Shown one piece after another: positions 26,090 to 35,539 of a stretch of 64,000 nucleotides of DNA. This DNA comes from Hyphomicrobiales bacterium (GTDB taxonomy: Bacteria; Pseudomonadota; Alphaproteobacteria; Rhizobiales; Xanthobacteraceae), in NCBI GenBank assembly GCA_009377755.1, contig WHTM01000001.1:62001-126000 (forward strand), read 5' to 3'. The notes beneath the pieces were generated by a model that did not search any database, was not told the origin of the DNA, and worked only from the letters and a program-made list of their open reading frames with translations. Every line of letters starts with the position of its first letter. Within the stretch, counting starts at the first letter, position 1. Made by a program: the position numbers and the translations under genes.

Positions 26090-28057
26090 CTAGAGGGTGG
26101 CGCGCAGCGCCGCGCCGACGATGCGTCCTTGCCCGATATTGCTAAAGATGTTGGGACCCGCCCGATAGCTGTATGTTCGATAGATCTCGTTGCCGATGTT
26201 TGTGCCGAACACCTTGAAGGTCACGCCTTTCCGTAACTCCGCCTCGAGACCCAAATCGAACATCGTGTAGGCGGGCTGACCTAATGTGTTCGCTTCGTCA
26301 AAATAGGTCTTCCCGAAGTAGTGCAAGGCGCCCGTAACCGCCAGTTCGCCGGCCCACCACGTCTGCGGAATGACCTGGCGAAATGACAGATGCACGGTCA
26401 TATCAGGCGCGTAAGGCACCCTGTTGCCGCTGTAATCGAGCAGCGTCGTCGGGTCGATGAACCGATCGAAGCGCGATACACCGTAGGTCATCGATCCATT
26501 CAGCGTGAGCAGGTCGGTCGGCCGTAGCGTTGCCTCCAACTCCACTCCGGTGCTGCTGGCCTCACCAACATTGCGGATCACCATGTTCGGCACGACACCG
26601 ACATAGATCTGCTTGTCCTTGGAGTCGATGTGATACACGGCGCCGGAAAACAGTAAGCGGCCGTTCCAGAACGAACTTCGCGCTCCCACTTCATAGTTCG
26701 TCGCCGTTTCCGGAAGGTACGGATCGGCATCAGCGATCGTCGAGACTGCATGGTTGAATCCGCCAGCCTTATAGCCACGCGACACCAGCCCATACACCCG
26801 CGTCTGATCGGTGACCTGGTAACCGAGCGATATCTTCGGCTGGAAACCTGTGAAGCTTGCCGAGTTATCGAAACTGAATGCACCGCGGTACCGGATATCG
26901 GCCTCATCCCGCGAAACGCGCCCGCCCGCGGTCACGGCGAGCCGGTCGGTCAAGGCATAGCTGAACTCTCCGAACGCAGCAGCTGCGCGGCTGTCGACCT
27001 CGCTCCGCCGGTGAAGTCCGGTCAGTTGGCTCCGGCTAAAGCCGGTGTCTTGATAGTAGAGGCCAGCAACGCCCGTGAGCGGACCATCCGCGTCGTATGT
27101 CACCCGCACTTCTTGCGACCATGACTTGGTCGTTTCCGGATTGTGGCTTCCGAAAAGGCGACGATCGAGGTCCACGTCCTGATAGGACGTGATGCTGGAG
27201 AGCTTGAAGGGTCCGAAGGCATAGTTCCAGGACAGCGCACTCGACAGCGTGTCCCGATCCAGCAGCGGATACGGGACCCCGACCGGATAGAGCCGTTGAT
27301 TGATCTGACTGTCGAGGACATAGATTTCTTCTCGGGACTCCATCCGCTCCTTGGCGACATAGAAGGTTGCATCGAACGGGCCGTTGAACGGCGCATAGCG
27401 CCACTGCGCCTTTCCACTCCACGTCTTGACGGTATCGACCTTGTTGCCGGTCGTCGGATCGGTGATCTGTCCGCGGTCGTCAAAGCCACGGACGGCAAGA
27501 TCCATGAACCACGCATCCCTGTATGTACCGGTGGCGTAAAGGTGGCCGGACAGAGTCCGGTTCGTTGCCGTTAGACCGCCCAAAACTCTGTTCGCGCGCG
27601 GACGGCGCGTAATGATGTTGATGACACCGCTATAGGCGTTACGCCCGTAAAGCGTCCCTTGCGGCCCGCGAAGGAACTCGACTCGCTCGACGTCAACCAG
27701 CTCTTGCGTGAGAAACGCATCGCTTTGCGGGACGCCGTCGACATAGACCTGAACCGTGGGATTGTAGAAGTCAGGCGACGACATTCCGCGTACGGTAAAA
27801 GTCGAATAGGCGCGGTTTCCTCTTTGCCGGATGACCAAGCCAGGAAAGACTTTCTCCAGATCCGCAACATTCTTGACTTCTGCCCGTTGCAAGTCGTCGG
27901 CGGTTTGCACCGAAACCGCACCGTCAACGCGGCCCAGCTCCTGGTCGCGCTTGTTGGCCGTGACACGAACTTCATCAAGCTGAATCGTCTGTGCGAATGC
28001 AGCTCCAGAATGAAGCACAAGGGCCGTCACGATCCACGCATATCTTATTGAGAACAT
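26090..28057 (-). CDS. TonB-dependent outer-membrane receptor (siderophore type)
   Basis: The 655-residue product has a signal peptide (FSIRYAWIVTALVLHSGAAF, then AQ), a TonB box near DEVRVTA, a plug domain (FPGLVIRQRGNRAYSTFTVR, then VDVERVEFLRGPQGTLYGRN with INIITRRP) and a 22-strand-type barrel ending in a short hydrophobic strand. It would take a ferric siderophore or similar ligand through the outer membrane using TonB energy. The track start at 28063 is a TTG. ATG 28057 is preferred because the signal peptide begins there. It heads the operon with the permease and monooxygenase and is divergent from a PchR-like regulator. Confidence 0.9.
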   Translation of the reverse strand: MFSIRYAWIVTALVLHSGAAFAQTIQLDEVRVTANKRDQELGRVDGAVSVQTADDLQRAEVKNVADLEKVFPGLVIRQRGNRAYSTFTVRGMSSPDFYNPTVQVYVDGVPQSDAFLTQELVDVERVEFLRGPQGTLYGRNAYSGVINIITRRPRANRVLGGLTATNRTLSGHLYATGTYRDAWFMDLAVRGFDDRGQITDPTTGNKVDTVKTWSGKAQWRYAPFNGPFDATFYVAKERMESREEIYVLDSQINQRLYPVGVPYPLLDRDTLSSALSWNYAFGPFKLSSITSYQDVDLDRRLFGSHNPETTKSWSQEVRVTYDADGPLTGVAGLYYQDTGFSRSQLTGLHRRSEVDSRAAAAFGEFSYALTDRLAVTAGGRVSRDEADIRYRGAFSFDNSASFTGFQPKISLGYQVTDQTRVYGLVSRGYKAGGFNHAVSTIADADPYLPETATNYEVGARSSFWNGRLLFSGAVYHIDSKDKQIYVGVVPNMVIRNVGEASSTGVELEATLRPTDLLTLNGSMTYGVSRFDRFIDPTTLLDYSGNRVPYAPDMTVHLSFRQVIPQTWWAGELAVTGALHYFGKTYFDEANTLGQPAYTMFDLGLEAELRKGVTFKVFGTNIGNEIYRTYSYRAGPNIFSNIGQGRIVGAALRATL

Positions 28058-28064
28058 TTCCAAA

Positions 28065-28129
28065 TTAGCCCCCGTCCCTTTCTATGTCGAAGCCTGTGCG
28101 TTATTCTGCACTTCGACGATCGGGGCTAA
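28065..28129. promoter_or_regulatory. Nested inverted repeats in the divergent receptor/regulator promoter
   Basis: An outer pair TTAGCCCC / GGGGCTAA (28065-28072 and 28122-28129) encloses an inner pair GTCGAAG / CTTCGAC (28086-28092 and 28111-28117). The left outer arm lies eight bases before the receptor ATG, over its ribosome-binding region. The 141-base interval must hold both promoters. AraC-type and iron-responsive regulators bind such repeats, so this is a candidate operator for the adjacent regulator. Confidence 0.55.
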
Positions 28130-28198
28130 CGTTTTCAGGACGCAAGTTGACGGAATCAGTGCGGAGCGCCGCAGCGGGGAGTGATTGGAGTAACGCCG

Positions 28199-29170
28199 AT
28201 GCGCGTAGCTGAATCGACGTCCGCGACCCTGGACGGCGAGGCTTCGGCCAAAGCGGTTTGGGCGAGCGCGGTTGCCAAGATCGATCGACACTTGGGCGAC
28301 GCCAATGCAAGGCGGAAGTACGACGAGCTTGGCCAAGTGTCAGTCGGCAGCACGGATCTTTGGCTGGATCAGAACTTTTCTATTTCGGTAAGCGGGCCGG
28401 CCACGTTCTCATTGTCGATCATTCTGGACGGAGAATTCACCAGCTGTCTCGACGGAGGCTCGCCGCTTGTAATTACGTCCGGATCGGCGGTCGTTTTCGC
28501 CAGTCAGGGGATGATCTCAGGTACGAATTCGCTGCGCGGCGGGCAGCATATCCGCTTGGTCGACATCCGATTCAGCAAGTCACTTCTCGAGAATGCGGGA
28601 GGCCTGCCGCTTTCGCGGTTTGCGCGAGAACTTTTTGTTGATCGCAGCGTTCCGGAAAGCGGTACGATCTTCATTGCGTTCCCCGCTCAAGCCAGTTTGA
28701 TCACCGTCGGCACACAGATGATCAACTGCAACTTTGATGATGAGGGTGCAAGAAAGCTCTTTCTTCAGGCAAAATCGCTCGAAGCGCTAGCTCTGACGAT
28801 TGCAATTTTGGGCCGCACCCAGCCGCGGGTCCATCATCTGACTGCCAGCGACCGCGAAAAGCTTGCGCTCGCGAGGCAACTTCTGCACCATCGTTTCGAC
28901 GAGAACTGGACGATCTCGTCGCTCGCGCGGGCCATCGGCATTGGTGAAAGAAAACTGAAAGAAGGTTTTCGGGTCACCGTAGGAAATTCCGTCCACGCTT
29001 ACTTGAAGCACGTCAGGCTCAGCGCAGCAGCTTCAATGCTGAGCGAAGGGAGGTCGGTTACGGACGTTGCCTTAAGCGTCGGCTTCGAGAATCTGAGCCA
29101 CTTCAGCAAGAGCTTTCGTGAGCTGCACGGCATCAATCCGAGCAGCTACTCGCGGAATTCGAGTCGATAG
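28199..29170 (+). CDS. AraC-family regulator, PchR-like
   Basis: The 323-residue product has an N-terminal ligand-binding region (GPATFSLSIILDGEFTSCL, then RLVDIRFSKSLLENAGG) and a C-terminal pair of helix-turn-helix motifs: NWTISSLARAIGIGERKLKE and VTDVALSVGFENLSHFSKSF, followed by RELHGINPSSY. The layout is that of PchR, which senses a ferric siderophore and switches on its own receptor gene. Here it is divergent from a TonB receptor, exactly as expected. ATG 28199 has GGAG nine bases before it. GTG 28181 is the alternative. It ends convergently with the hydrolase pair. Confidence 0.82.
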   Translation: MRVAESTSATLDGEASAKAVWASAVAKIDRHLGDANARRKYDELGQVSVGSTDLWLDQNFSISVSGPATFSLSIILDGEFTSCLDGGSPLVITSGSAVVFASQGMISGTNSLRGGQHIRLVDIRFSKSLLENAGGLPLSRFARELFVDRSVPESGTIFIAFPAQASLITVGTQMINCNFDDEGARKLFLQAKSLEALALTIAILGRTQPRVHHLTASDREKLALARQLLHHRFDENWTISSLARAIGIGERKLKEGFRVTVGNSVHAYLKHVRLSAAASMLSEGRSVTDVALSVGFENLSHFSKSFRELHGINPSSYSRNSSR

Positions 29171-29205
29171 CTGCCATCGACAGCTTTAATGAAGGTGAAG
29201 CAGAC

Positions 29206-30000
29206 CTATGCCGTGGCAACCAGCCGCAAATCCTGGCCGGTAGACACGGGTTGCCGCGCGGGAAGATCGGGAAACAGATTATCGGCCTGCGCCATGACAT
29301 GTTTCACAATCTCAGCGGTCGGCATCACATCCGCATATTTCGCATGCATGTCGCACAGATTGATGGCGTGGCTCGCCTGCGAGCGATCGAAGCAGGCGTC
29401 CTCGGCAATGGCGATGCGGTAATTAAGACTGAAGGCGTCGATCACGGTTGCGCGAACGCAGCCTGACGTCGTCGTGCCGGTCACGATCACGCTATCGGCG
29501 CCAAGCAGCGTGAGATAGCTCGCGAGATTTGAGCCGAAGAACCCGGACGGCTTCTGCTTCAGGACTACCAGGTCGTGTGGCATCGGGGCGATCGCAGGAA
29601 CGATCTCGTTGGCATCGAGATTTTGCGCCGGATGCGCAACGGTCTCGTCGGTGCGACTGTTTTTCCATGCCCAACTGCCGATATCCCAGCCATCGGGACG
29701 GGTCACGCCGGTGGTGTAGATCACCGGCATTTTGCGATCGTGAAAGGCATCGATCAGCAGCTTGATTTTGGCGATCGCATCCCAGCTTTCCGCGCCGCAG
29801 GAATTGCTCCATCGCTTGATGGAATCGAGGATCGGCTCAGGCTTGTCGCCGGCGAATCCGTAGCTGACATCGATGATGAGCAGCGCCGGGCGCTTGCCGA
29901 AACCGCCTGTTGCGCCGAAGCCAGACGCCTTGAAAACCTGCTTGTCTCGTTCGGTAAGGTAGCGGTCCCAGATTCTGGGACCTTCCTGGCGGTCCTGCAC
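29206..30000 (-). CDS. Isochorismatase-fold hydrolase (cysteine amidohydrolase type), copy 1
   Basis: The 264-residue product has the triad expected in this family: Asp44 in LLIIDVSYGF, Lys150 in VLKQKPSGFFGSN and Cys181 in TGTTTSGCVRATV. The T-S-G-C-V-R-A-T form is that of N-carbamoylsarcosine amidase-like members, which hydrolyse C-N bonds, rather than of isochorismate hydrolases proper. GTG 30000 is chosen because it lies beyond the stop of the previous gene and follows GAGG. The longer reading starting at 30033 overlaps that gene. It is a close tandem paralogue of the gene at 30011-30775. It ends the ABC-importer operon. Confidence 0.85.
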   Translation of the reverse strand: MQDRQEGPRIWDRYLTERDKQVFKASGFGATGGFGKRPALLIIDVSYGFAGDKPEPILDSIKRWSNSCGAESWDAIAKIKLLIDAFHDRKMPVIYTTGVTRPDGWDIGSWAWKNSRTDETVAHPAQNLDANEIVPAIAPMPHDLVVLKQKPSGFFGSNLASYLTLLGADSVIVTGTTTSGCVRATVIDAFSLNYRIAIAEDACFDRSQASHAINLCDMHAKYADVMPTAEIVKHVMAQADNLFPDLPARQPVSTGQDLRLVATA

Positions 30001-30010
30001 TGTTCTGTCC

Positions 30011-30775
30011 TCAATAATTGGCGGCGGCGGCAAGTTGTGGGGGAGCCCCCTTAGGCAGCTCGAACATGCCCGCGGGCAGCGCGTCGAAGAAGGCCAGCAC
30101 TTCGCCGGCTTTCACTACATCCGCATATTTCGCATTCATGTCGCAAAGATTGATCGCATGGCTCGCCTGCGAGCGATCGAAGCAGCCTTCCTCCGCCAAC
30201 GCGACCCGGAAGTTCAGACTGAAAGCATCAAGCACCGTGGCACGGACACATCCGGACGTCGTGGTCCCTGTCACGATGACGCTGTCGCATCCGAGCAGAG
30301 TGAGGTAGCTGCTCATATTGGTGCCGAAGAAGCCGGATGGCTTCTGCTTGTAGACTACAATGTCCTGCGGCGCCGGCGCGATCTCGTCGACGATCTGGTT
30401 GCCGTCGATGTTGCTCGTTGGCACCTTGGGCCGTTCATTACCGCGGCTATTCTTCCAACTCCACGAGCCGGAATCCCAGTTGTCCTCGCGCCGCACGCCG
30501 GTCGTGTAGATGACCGGGATGCCTTTCTCATGCGCCTTGTCGATCAGCGACCTGATCGCCGCGACGGCCGGCCAGCTCTCCTCGCCGCAGGAATTGCGCC
30601 AGCGCTTGATCGATTCGAGAATCGGCTCCGGCTTGTCGCCGCAGAACGCATAGTTCACATCGATCACAAGCAGCGCCGGACGCTTGCCGAAACCGCCGCG
30701 GGTCCCGTAGCCGGAGGCCGCAAAGACCGCCTTATCCCGCTCGGTGAGAAATTCATTCCAAACTGGTTCTGACAT
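30011..30775 (-). CDS. Isochorismatase-fold hydrolase (cysteine amidohydrolase type), copy 2
   Basis: This 254-residue paralogue of the preceding entry matches it along its whole length, with the shared stretches GGFGKRPALL-x-IDV, GDKPEPIL-SIKRW and SQASHAINLCDM. The triad is Asp39, Lys145 and Cys176. A conserved N-terminal block, FLTERDKAVFAASGYGTRGG, precedes the fold. The two copies probably act on related substrates or form a mixed oligomer. GGGGAGA precedes the ATG. It follows the binding-protein gene by 42 bases, which ties hydrolysis to import. Confidence 0.87.
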   Translation of the reverse strand: MSEPVWNEFLTERDKAVFAASGYGTRGGFGKRPALLVIDVNYAFCGDKPEPILESIKRWRNSCGEESWPAVAAIRSLIDKAHEKGIPVIYTTGVRREDNWDSGSWSWKNSRGNERPKVPTSNIDGNQIVDEIAPAPQDIVVYKQKPSGFFGTNMSSYLTLLGCDSVIVTGTTTSGCVRATVLDAFSLNFRVALAEEGCFDRSQASHAINLCDMNAKYADVVKAGEVLAFFDALPAGMFELPKGAPPQLAAAANY

Positions 30776-30817
30776 TGCCGCTCTCCCCTTTCATTCATCA
30801 TTCCGCAGACGGGCTGT

Positions 30818-31834
30818 CTATTTCTTCATCGCAAGCGTCGCCTTAACGAATTGCATGTCAATGATCTCGTCGTAGGCGACGTCCTTTTTGAGAATCCCGG
30901 CATTGCGGACAACCATGCCGCCGGTCTTCCAGGATTCGGGAGAAACCATACCGTCCTTGCTCCACAGTTCGTCTGCAAAGGAGCGATCGAGCGTCGCCTT
31001 GAGATCGGTGGTCGACATGGTCGGGAATTCCTTCTTGGCGACGGCGACCGCCTTGTCCCGCTCAGCATAGGTGAACTTCAGGCCCTTGACGACGCCCTTG
31101 ACGAAGGCGGCGACCAATTCCGGCTCTTCCTTGATGGAGGCCAGCCGGACGTTAAGGGTTGAATAGGCATAGGGACCGAGCTCCTTCGGCACGTTGTAGA
31201 TCGGCTCACCCCAGATTCGCTGCACGATGCCGCGCGTCAGAATCGGTTCGGTCGTCACGCCGATGTCGGCGTTGCCGGTCTTGACCACGGCAAGCACCGC
31301 GCCGTTCGACATCTCTTTGATCACAACATCCTTCTTGGCGTCGAGGCTCCACTTCGACAGCAGATAGCGGGTGATGGAGTTTGGCGTGCCGCCGTAGAAA
31401 CTGACCGCAATCGCCTTACCCTTGAAGAAGCCGGCCATTGACTCACCAGGTTTTAGCACTAGGCCGGTCTTCGCGACATAATAGACGTTGCCGCGATCGA
31501 CCACATTCGCGACCGCGCGCAGCTCAGCGCCCTTGATCTTGGCGAAGGCGTTGTGCTCGGGACCGCCAATGAATGCAAAGGCCTGTTTTGTAAGGACGGC
31601 GTTAGTATGCGCGCCGCCGCCTTCCACTGTGATGACTTTCACATCGAGATTATCGGCCGCAAAGTATCCGTTGTGAATCGCCACATATAGCGGCAGATAG
31701 CCCGTGCTGTGCACCGGCTCCGCGACGACGAGGGTCCTCCTTTCGGCGGCTTGCGCAGCGGGCGACGTGAACAGCCCGGCGAGCCCTGCCAGGACGGCGA
31801 GCATTGCTGCATTTTTTCTGATGATTGCTTTCAT
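30818..31834 (-). CDS. ABC importer substrate-binding protein (NMT1/SsuA family), system A
   Basis: A periplasmic binding protein of 338 residues with a signal peptide (LAVLAGLAGLFTSPAAQAAE) and the SsuA/ThiY-like fold: VHSTGYLPLYVAIHNGYFAA near the N-terminus, GKAIAVSFYGGTPNSITRYL in the hinge region and EPELVAAFVKGVVKGLKF in lobe 2. Members bind small organic molecules such as sulfonates, taurine, nitrate or pyrimidines. The ligand here is unknown. GGAG lies nine bases before the ATG. It stands between its permease and two hydrolases, so the cargo is probably their substrate. Confidence 0.88.
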   Translation of the reverse strand: MKAIIRKNAAMLAVLAGLAGLFTSPAAQAAERRTLVVAEPVHSTGYLPLYVAIHNGYFAADNLDVKVITVEGGGAHTNAVLTKQAFAFIGGPEHNAFAKIKGAELRAVANVVDRGNVYYVAKTGLVLKPGESMAGFFKGKAIAVSFYGGTPNSITRYLLSKWSLDAKKDVVIKEMSNGAVLAVVKTGNADIGVTTEPILTRGIVQRIWGEPIYNVPKELGPYAYSTLNVRLASIKEEPELVAAFVKGVVKGLKFTYAERDKAVAVAKKEFPTMSTTDLKATLDRSFADELWSKDGMVSPESWKTGGMVVRNAGILKKDVAYDEIIDMQFVKATLAMKK

Positions 31835-31879
31835 GTGAGGTCTCCTTGCTGGTTCGGCACCGTCGAAAAAAGAAGGAAG

Positions 31880-32755
31880 TCAGTGGACGACTCCCTTGCG
31901 AAGAACTTTCTCCAGCCATGCGACGGTGACGTACATCACCATCGAAAGCGCAGAGAGGATCAGGACCGCGACCCATACCAGCGAGATCTCGTAGGTCGAG
32001 CCTGCATAGAGAATCGTGCGCCCCAAGCCGTGCTGGGATGAGACGAATTCCCCGACGATCGATCCGGTAAGGGCCAGGCCGATATTCACGCGTAGGATCG
32101 AGACGATCCATGGAATACAGGACGGCACGACGAGCTTCTTGAACACCTGCCAGCGGCTGGCGCCGAGCGAATAGAACAGCCGCTCCTGATCCCTATCGAC
32201 CGCCTGCACGCCGGCGTATGCCGTAAGCGTCGAGACCACCACCGTCAGCGCAGTGGCGGTCGCAACCTTTGACGACAATCCCATACCGAAGACCAAGACG
32301 ATGAGCGGCGCCAGCGCGAGCTTCGGAATTGATTCGAGGCAGATGATGTAGGGCTGCACGATCTGCGCATAGTTGCGCGACCACCAGAAAGACATGCCGA
32401 GCACCGCACCGCCAGTGGTTCCGATGATGAAGCCGAAGATGGTCGAACGAAACGTGAAAGCGATGTCGGTAAAGGCGTCACCCTGCGTCAGGAAGATGAC
32501 GAGCGTCGACCAGATCGAGCTCGGCTGTGACCAGAAGAACGGATCGATGATCTTGAATTCCGCAGCGACCTCCCAGAGAACGACAAAGCCCACCAGAACA
32601 GCAAGTTGAAGGGCAACGAGCGCGGTCGTGCTCCAGATTTTCTGAACAGGCAATTTGCGTGCGATTTTGCGCTGTGTCGTGGCTCCTTTTGCTCCATCAC
32701 TCAATCGCGCGACACCCAAAATGCGGCCAGGCAAACCGAGAGCCTTTGCATTCAT
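31880..32755 (-). CDS. ABC importer permease, system A
   Basis: The 291-residue inner-membrane protein has about six helices and the BPD-transp-1 coupling motif SLGASRWQVFKKLVVPSCIP (residues about 200-220), which contacts the ATPase. The preceding segment LALAPLIVLVFGMGLSSKVA is typical of SsuC/TauC permeases. A 40-residue basic N-terminus precedes the first helix. GGAGAAAAAGCCAC comes before the ATG. It lies 35 bases after its ATPase gene and 45 before its binding protein. Confidence 0.9.
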   Translation of the reverse strand: MNAKALGLPGRILGVARLSDGAKGATTQRKIARKLPVQKIWSTTALVALQLAVLVGFVVLWEVAAEFKIIDPFFWSQPSSIWSTLVIFLTQGDAFTDIAFTFRSTIFGFIIGTTGGAVLGMSFWWSRNYAQIVQPYIICLESIPKLALAPLIVLVFGMGLSSKVATATALTVVVSTLTAYAGVQAVDRDQERLFYSLGASRWQVFKKLVVPSCIPWIVSILRVNIGLALTGSIVGEFVSSQHGLGRTILYAGSTYEISLVWVAVLILSALSMVMYVTVAWLEKVLRKGVVH

Positions 32756-32790
32756 GTGGCTTTTTCTCCGGTCTAAACGCCCATTTCGAG

Positions 32791-33585
32791 CTACGCAGCA
32801 GCCGCTTGCGGCGGCTGGCCTGCGGCTGTGCGAAGCAGATCGAGGCAGTATTGTTTCATCGCGACGAAACGAGGCGAGCTGACGACGGAGCGCTCGCGCG
32901 GACGCGGCAAATCGATCGACATTTTGTCGATGATTCGCCCTGGCCGGCTTGCCATGACGTAAATGTCATCGGACAGGAAAATCGCTTCCTCGACGTCGTG
33001 GGTGACGAAGATCACTGTGCGGCCGAAGTCGCGGAATAACTGTAGAAGCCATTCCTGCATCTGCGACTTGGTTTGCGCATCTAGCGCGCCGAACGGCTCA
33101 TCGAGCAGGATGACGTCGACGTCAATCAGCAAGGTGCGCAGTAGCGCAGCGCGCTGGCGCATCCCGCCAGACAGCGCGGAAGGATAGCGTTTCTCAAACC
33201 CACCAAGACCATAGCGCTGCAGCAACGGAAGCGCGCGCTCGCGCGCCTCAGCCATCGGAACGCCGCGGATTTCCATGCCAAGCGCAACGTTGTCGAGAAC
33301 AGTGCGCCACGGCAGCAACAGGTCTTTCTGCAGCATGTAGCCGACCTGACCGATCGTTCCCGTCGCGTCCTCGCCATCGATCATGACCCTGCCGGTCGTC
33401 GGTGGTTGCAGTCCTGCCGTGATGTTGAAGATTGTGCTCTTGCCGCAACCCGAAGGCCCGATCAGCGATACGAATTTTCCGGCCGGCACTTCGAAGTCGA
33501 TAGGGGCGAGCGCGGTAAAATTGAGGTCTTCGGACCTGAACACCATTGAGACATGTTCGAGCACGAGCTGAGGCTGAACGTTCAT
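32791..33585 (-). CDS. ABC importer ATPase, system A (SsuB/TauB type)
   Basis: The 264-residue product has Walker A (GPSGCGKST), the signature SALSGGMRQRAALLRTL, Walker B with the catalytic Glu (VDVILLDEPFGALDAQT) and the switch His (FVTHDVEEA). ATG 33585 is chosen because GGAG stands six bases before it and the product then begins NVQPQLVLEHVSMVF. The open frame runs on to 33702, but that part lies over a palindromic repeat and has no family likeness. It is the first gene of the five-gene operon ATPase, permease, binding protein, two hydrolases. Confidence 0.92.
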   Translation of the reverse strand: MNVQPQLVLEHVSMVFRSEDLNFTALAPIDFEVPAGKFVSLIGPSGCGKSTIFNITAGLQPPTTGRVMIDGEDATGTIGQVGYMLQKDLLLPWRTVLDNVALGMEIRGVPMAEARERALPLLQRYGLGGFEKRYPSALSGGMRQRAALLRTLLIDVDVILLDEPFGALDAQTKSQMQEWLLQLFRDFGRTVIFVTHDVEEAIFLSDDIYVMASRPGRIIDKMSIDLPRPRERSVVSSPRFVAMKQYCLDLLRTAAGQPPQAAAA

Positions 33586-33652
33586 GTGGCACTCCATGAT
33601 GGCCGATGGCCGCGCCATCAGACCGAACGGATCGCATGCAACTTCCAGACCG

Positions 33653-33725
33653 CTAGTGCCCCGCTTCCGAAGTTCGTGATCCATTGCAGCACCCTCTGAC
33701 ACGAACTTCGGAAGCGGGGCACTAG
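33653..33725. repeat. Long inverted repeat 1 between the two importer operons
   Basis: Two perfectly complementary 26-base arms (33653-33678 and 33700-33725) begin and end with CTAG and contain CCGCTTCCGAAGTTCGTG. They flank a 21-base loop. The hairpin lies between the end of importer B and the start of importer A. Palindromes of this form, with CTAG termini, recur in intergenic DNA of Bradyrhizobium relatives as far as I recall. It may act as a terminator or RNA-stability element. Confidence 0.8.
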
Positions 33726-33738
33726 CAAGGCTATGATT

Positions 33739-33815
33739 CTAGTGCCGCTTTCGATTTGAAGTTCCTGAATGAGCTTGCCGCAAGTGGTGCAGGAACTTCA
33801 AATCGGCGGCGCTAG
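33739..33815. repeat. Long inverted repeat 2, overlapping the stop of the system B permease
   Basis: A second CTAG-ended palindrome has a left arm at 33739-33767 (core GATTTGAAGTTCCTG) and a right arm at 33790-33815 (core CAGGAACTTCAAATC), with a few mismatches near the ends. The right arm contains the TAG stop of the system B permease. It lies only 13 bases from inverted repeat 1. Two such elements side by side suggest repeated insertion at one site or a double terminator. Confidence 0.8.
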
Positions 33816-34696
33816 TTCCCACCGCCGACGCCGCCATGACGGCGCAGCACCGTTGATTCCAGCGCTTGAATGCCTATGAACAAAAGTGAAGAGATCACGG
33901 CAAGAACGACGATTGCCGTCATCACCAGATTCATCTGGAAAATCTGGCTGCCATAGGTGATCAGATACCCAAGCCCAGCCTTTGCCGCCTGGAACTCACC
34001 AACGACGACGCCGACCAGAGCGAGTCCCACGTTGACCTTCAAAGCCGCAATCATCGTCGGAACGCTGCCTGGCAGCACAACCTTGGTCAGCACCTTGAGG
34101 CGCGAGGCGCCAAACAGCCGGACAAGCTTGATCTTGTCCTCATCGACCGCCTGGAAGCCGGTGTACAGCATCAGGATCGTCACGAACACGCTGATCGCGA
34201 TCGCCATGGCGTAGATCGAGGCGATGTCGCCGAGCCAGATGTAGAAGATCGGCACCAGCGCGATTTTCGGGATGGCATTGAGCACGACGATGAACGGATC
34301 GAGGACGCGATAAACATAGGACGACCACCAGAGAACGACGGCGCAGAAGGTGCCGAGCAGCATGCCGCCGACGAATCCAACCACGGTCTCGGACAGGGTC
34401 ACCAGCGTGTGGGTGGTCAGGCTCCCATCCTGCAACATCCTCGTGAATGTCCGCGCTATAGCGCTCGGATAGCTCGTCAGCATCGGATTGATCCAGCCGG
34501 CGCGCGGCGCCACTTCCCACACCACCAGCAGCGCGGCGACGAGGCCGATCTGCCAGAGCTGGATCGACAATGCCCGGCGCTTCAGCGACCGCAGATAGGC
34601 CGCATAGGCGGCACTCGGCGCCGACGCCGGCGCACTACCGGACCGTGGCGCAAACCGCACGAAGTGAGACAGGGCCGCCTTTGTGCTGGTCATCAT
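33812..34696 (-). CDS. ABC importer permease, system B
   Basis: The roughly 294-residue protein has the same layout as the system A permease: a basic N-terminus, helices from IQLWQIGLVAALLVVWEV onward, LNAIPKIALVPIFYIWLGDI and the ATPase-coupling motif LFGASRLKVLTKVVLPGSVP. Two adjacent ATGs (34696 and 34693) are possible starts. Both fit closely behind the ATPase stop at 34711. The stop codon falls within an inverted repeat. It is the last gene of the system B operon. Confidence 0.9.
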   Translation of the reverse strand: MMTSTKAALSHFVRFAPRSGSAPASAPSAAYAAYLRSLKRRALSIQLWQIGLVAALLVVWEVAPRAGWINPMLTSYPSAIARTFTRMLQDGSLTTHTLVTLSETVVGFVGGMLLGTFCAVVLWWSSYVYRVLDPFIVVLNAIPKIALVPIFYIWLGDIASIYAMAIAISVFVTILMLYTGFQAVDEDKIKLVRLFGASRLKVLTKVVLPGSVPTMIAALKVNVGLALVGVVVGEFQAAKAGLGYLITYGSQIFQMNLVMTAIVVLAVISSLLFIGIQALESTVLRRHGGVGGGN

Positions 34697-34710
34697 CGGT
34701 TGCTGATCTC

Positions 34711-35520
<810 letters not shown>

Positions 35521-35539
35521 CGTTGGTATTTCCTGCTGC

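Noticed and set aside
32791-33702. Longer reading of the system A ATPase starting at 33702
   Set aside because: The extra 39 codons lie partly over a palindromic repeat, and a good ribosome site points to ATG 33585.
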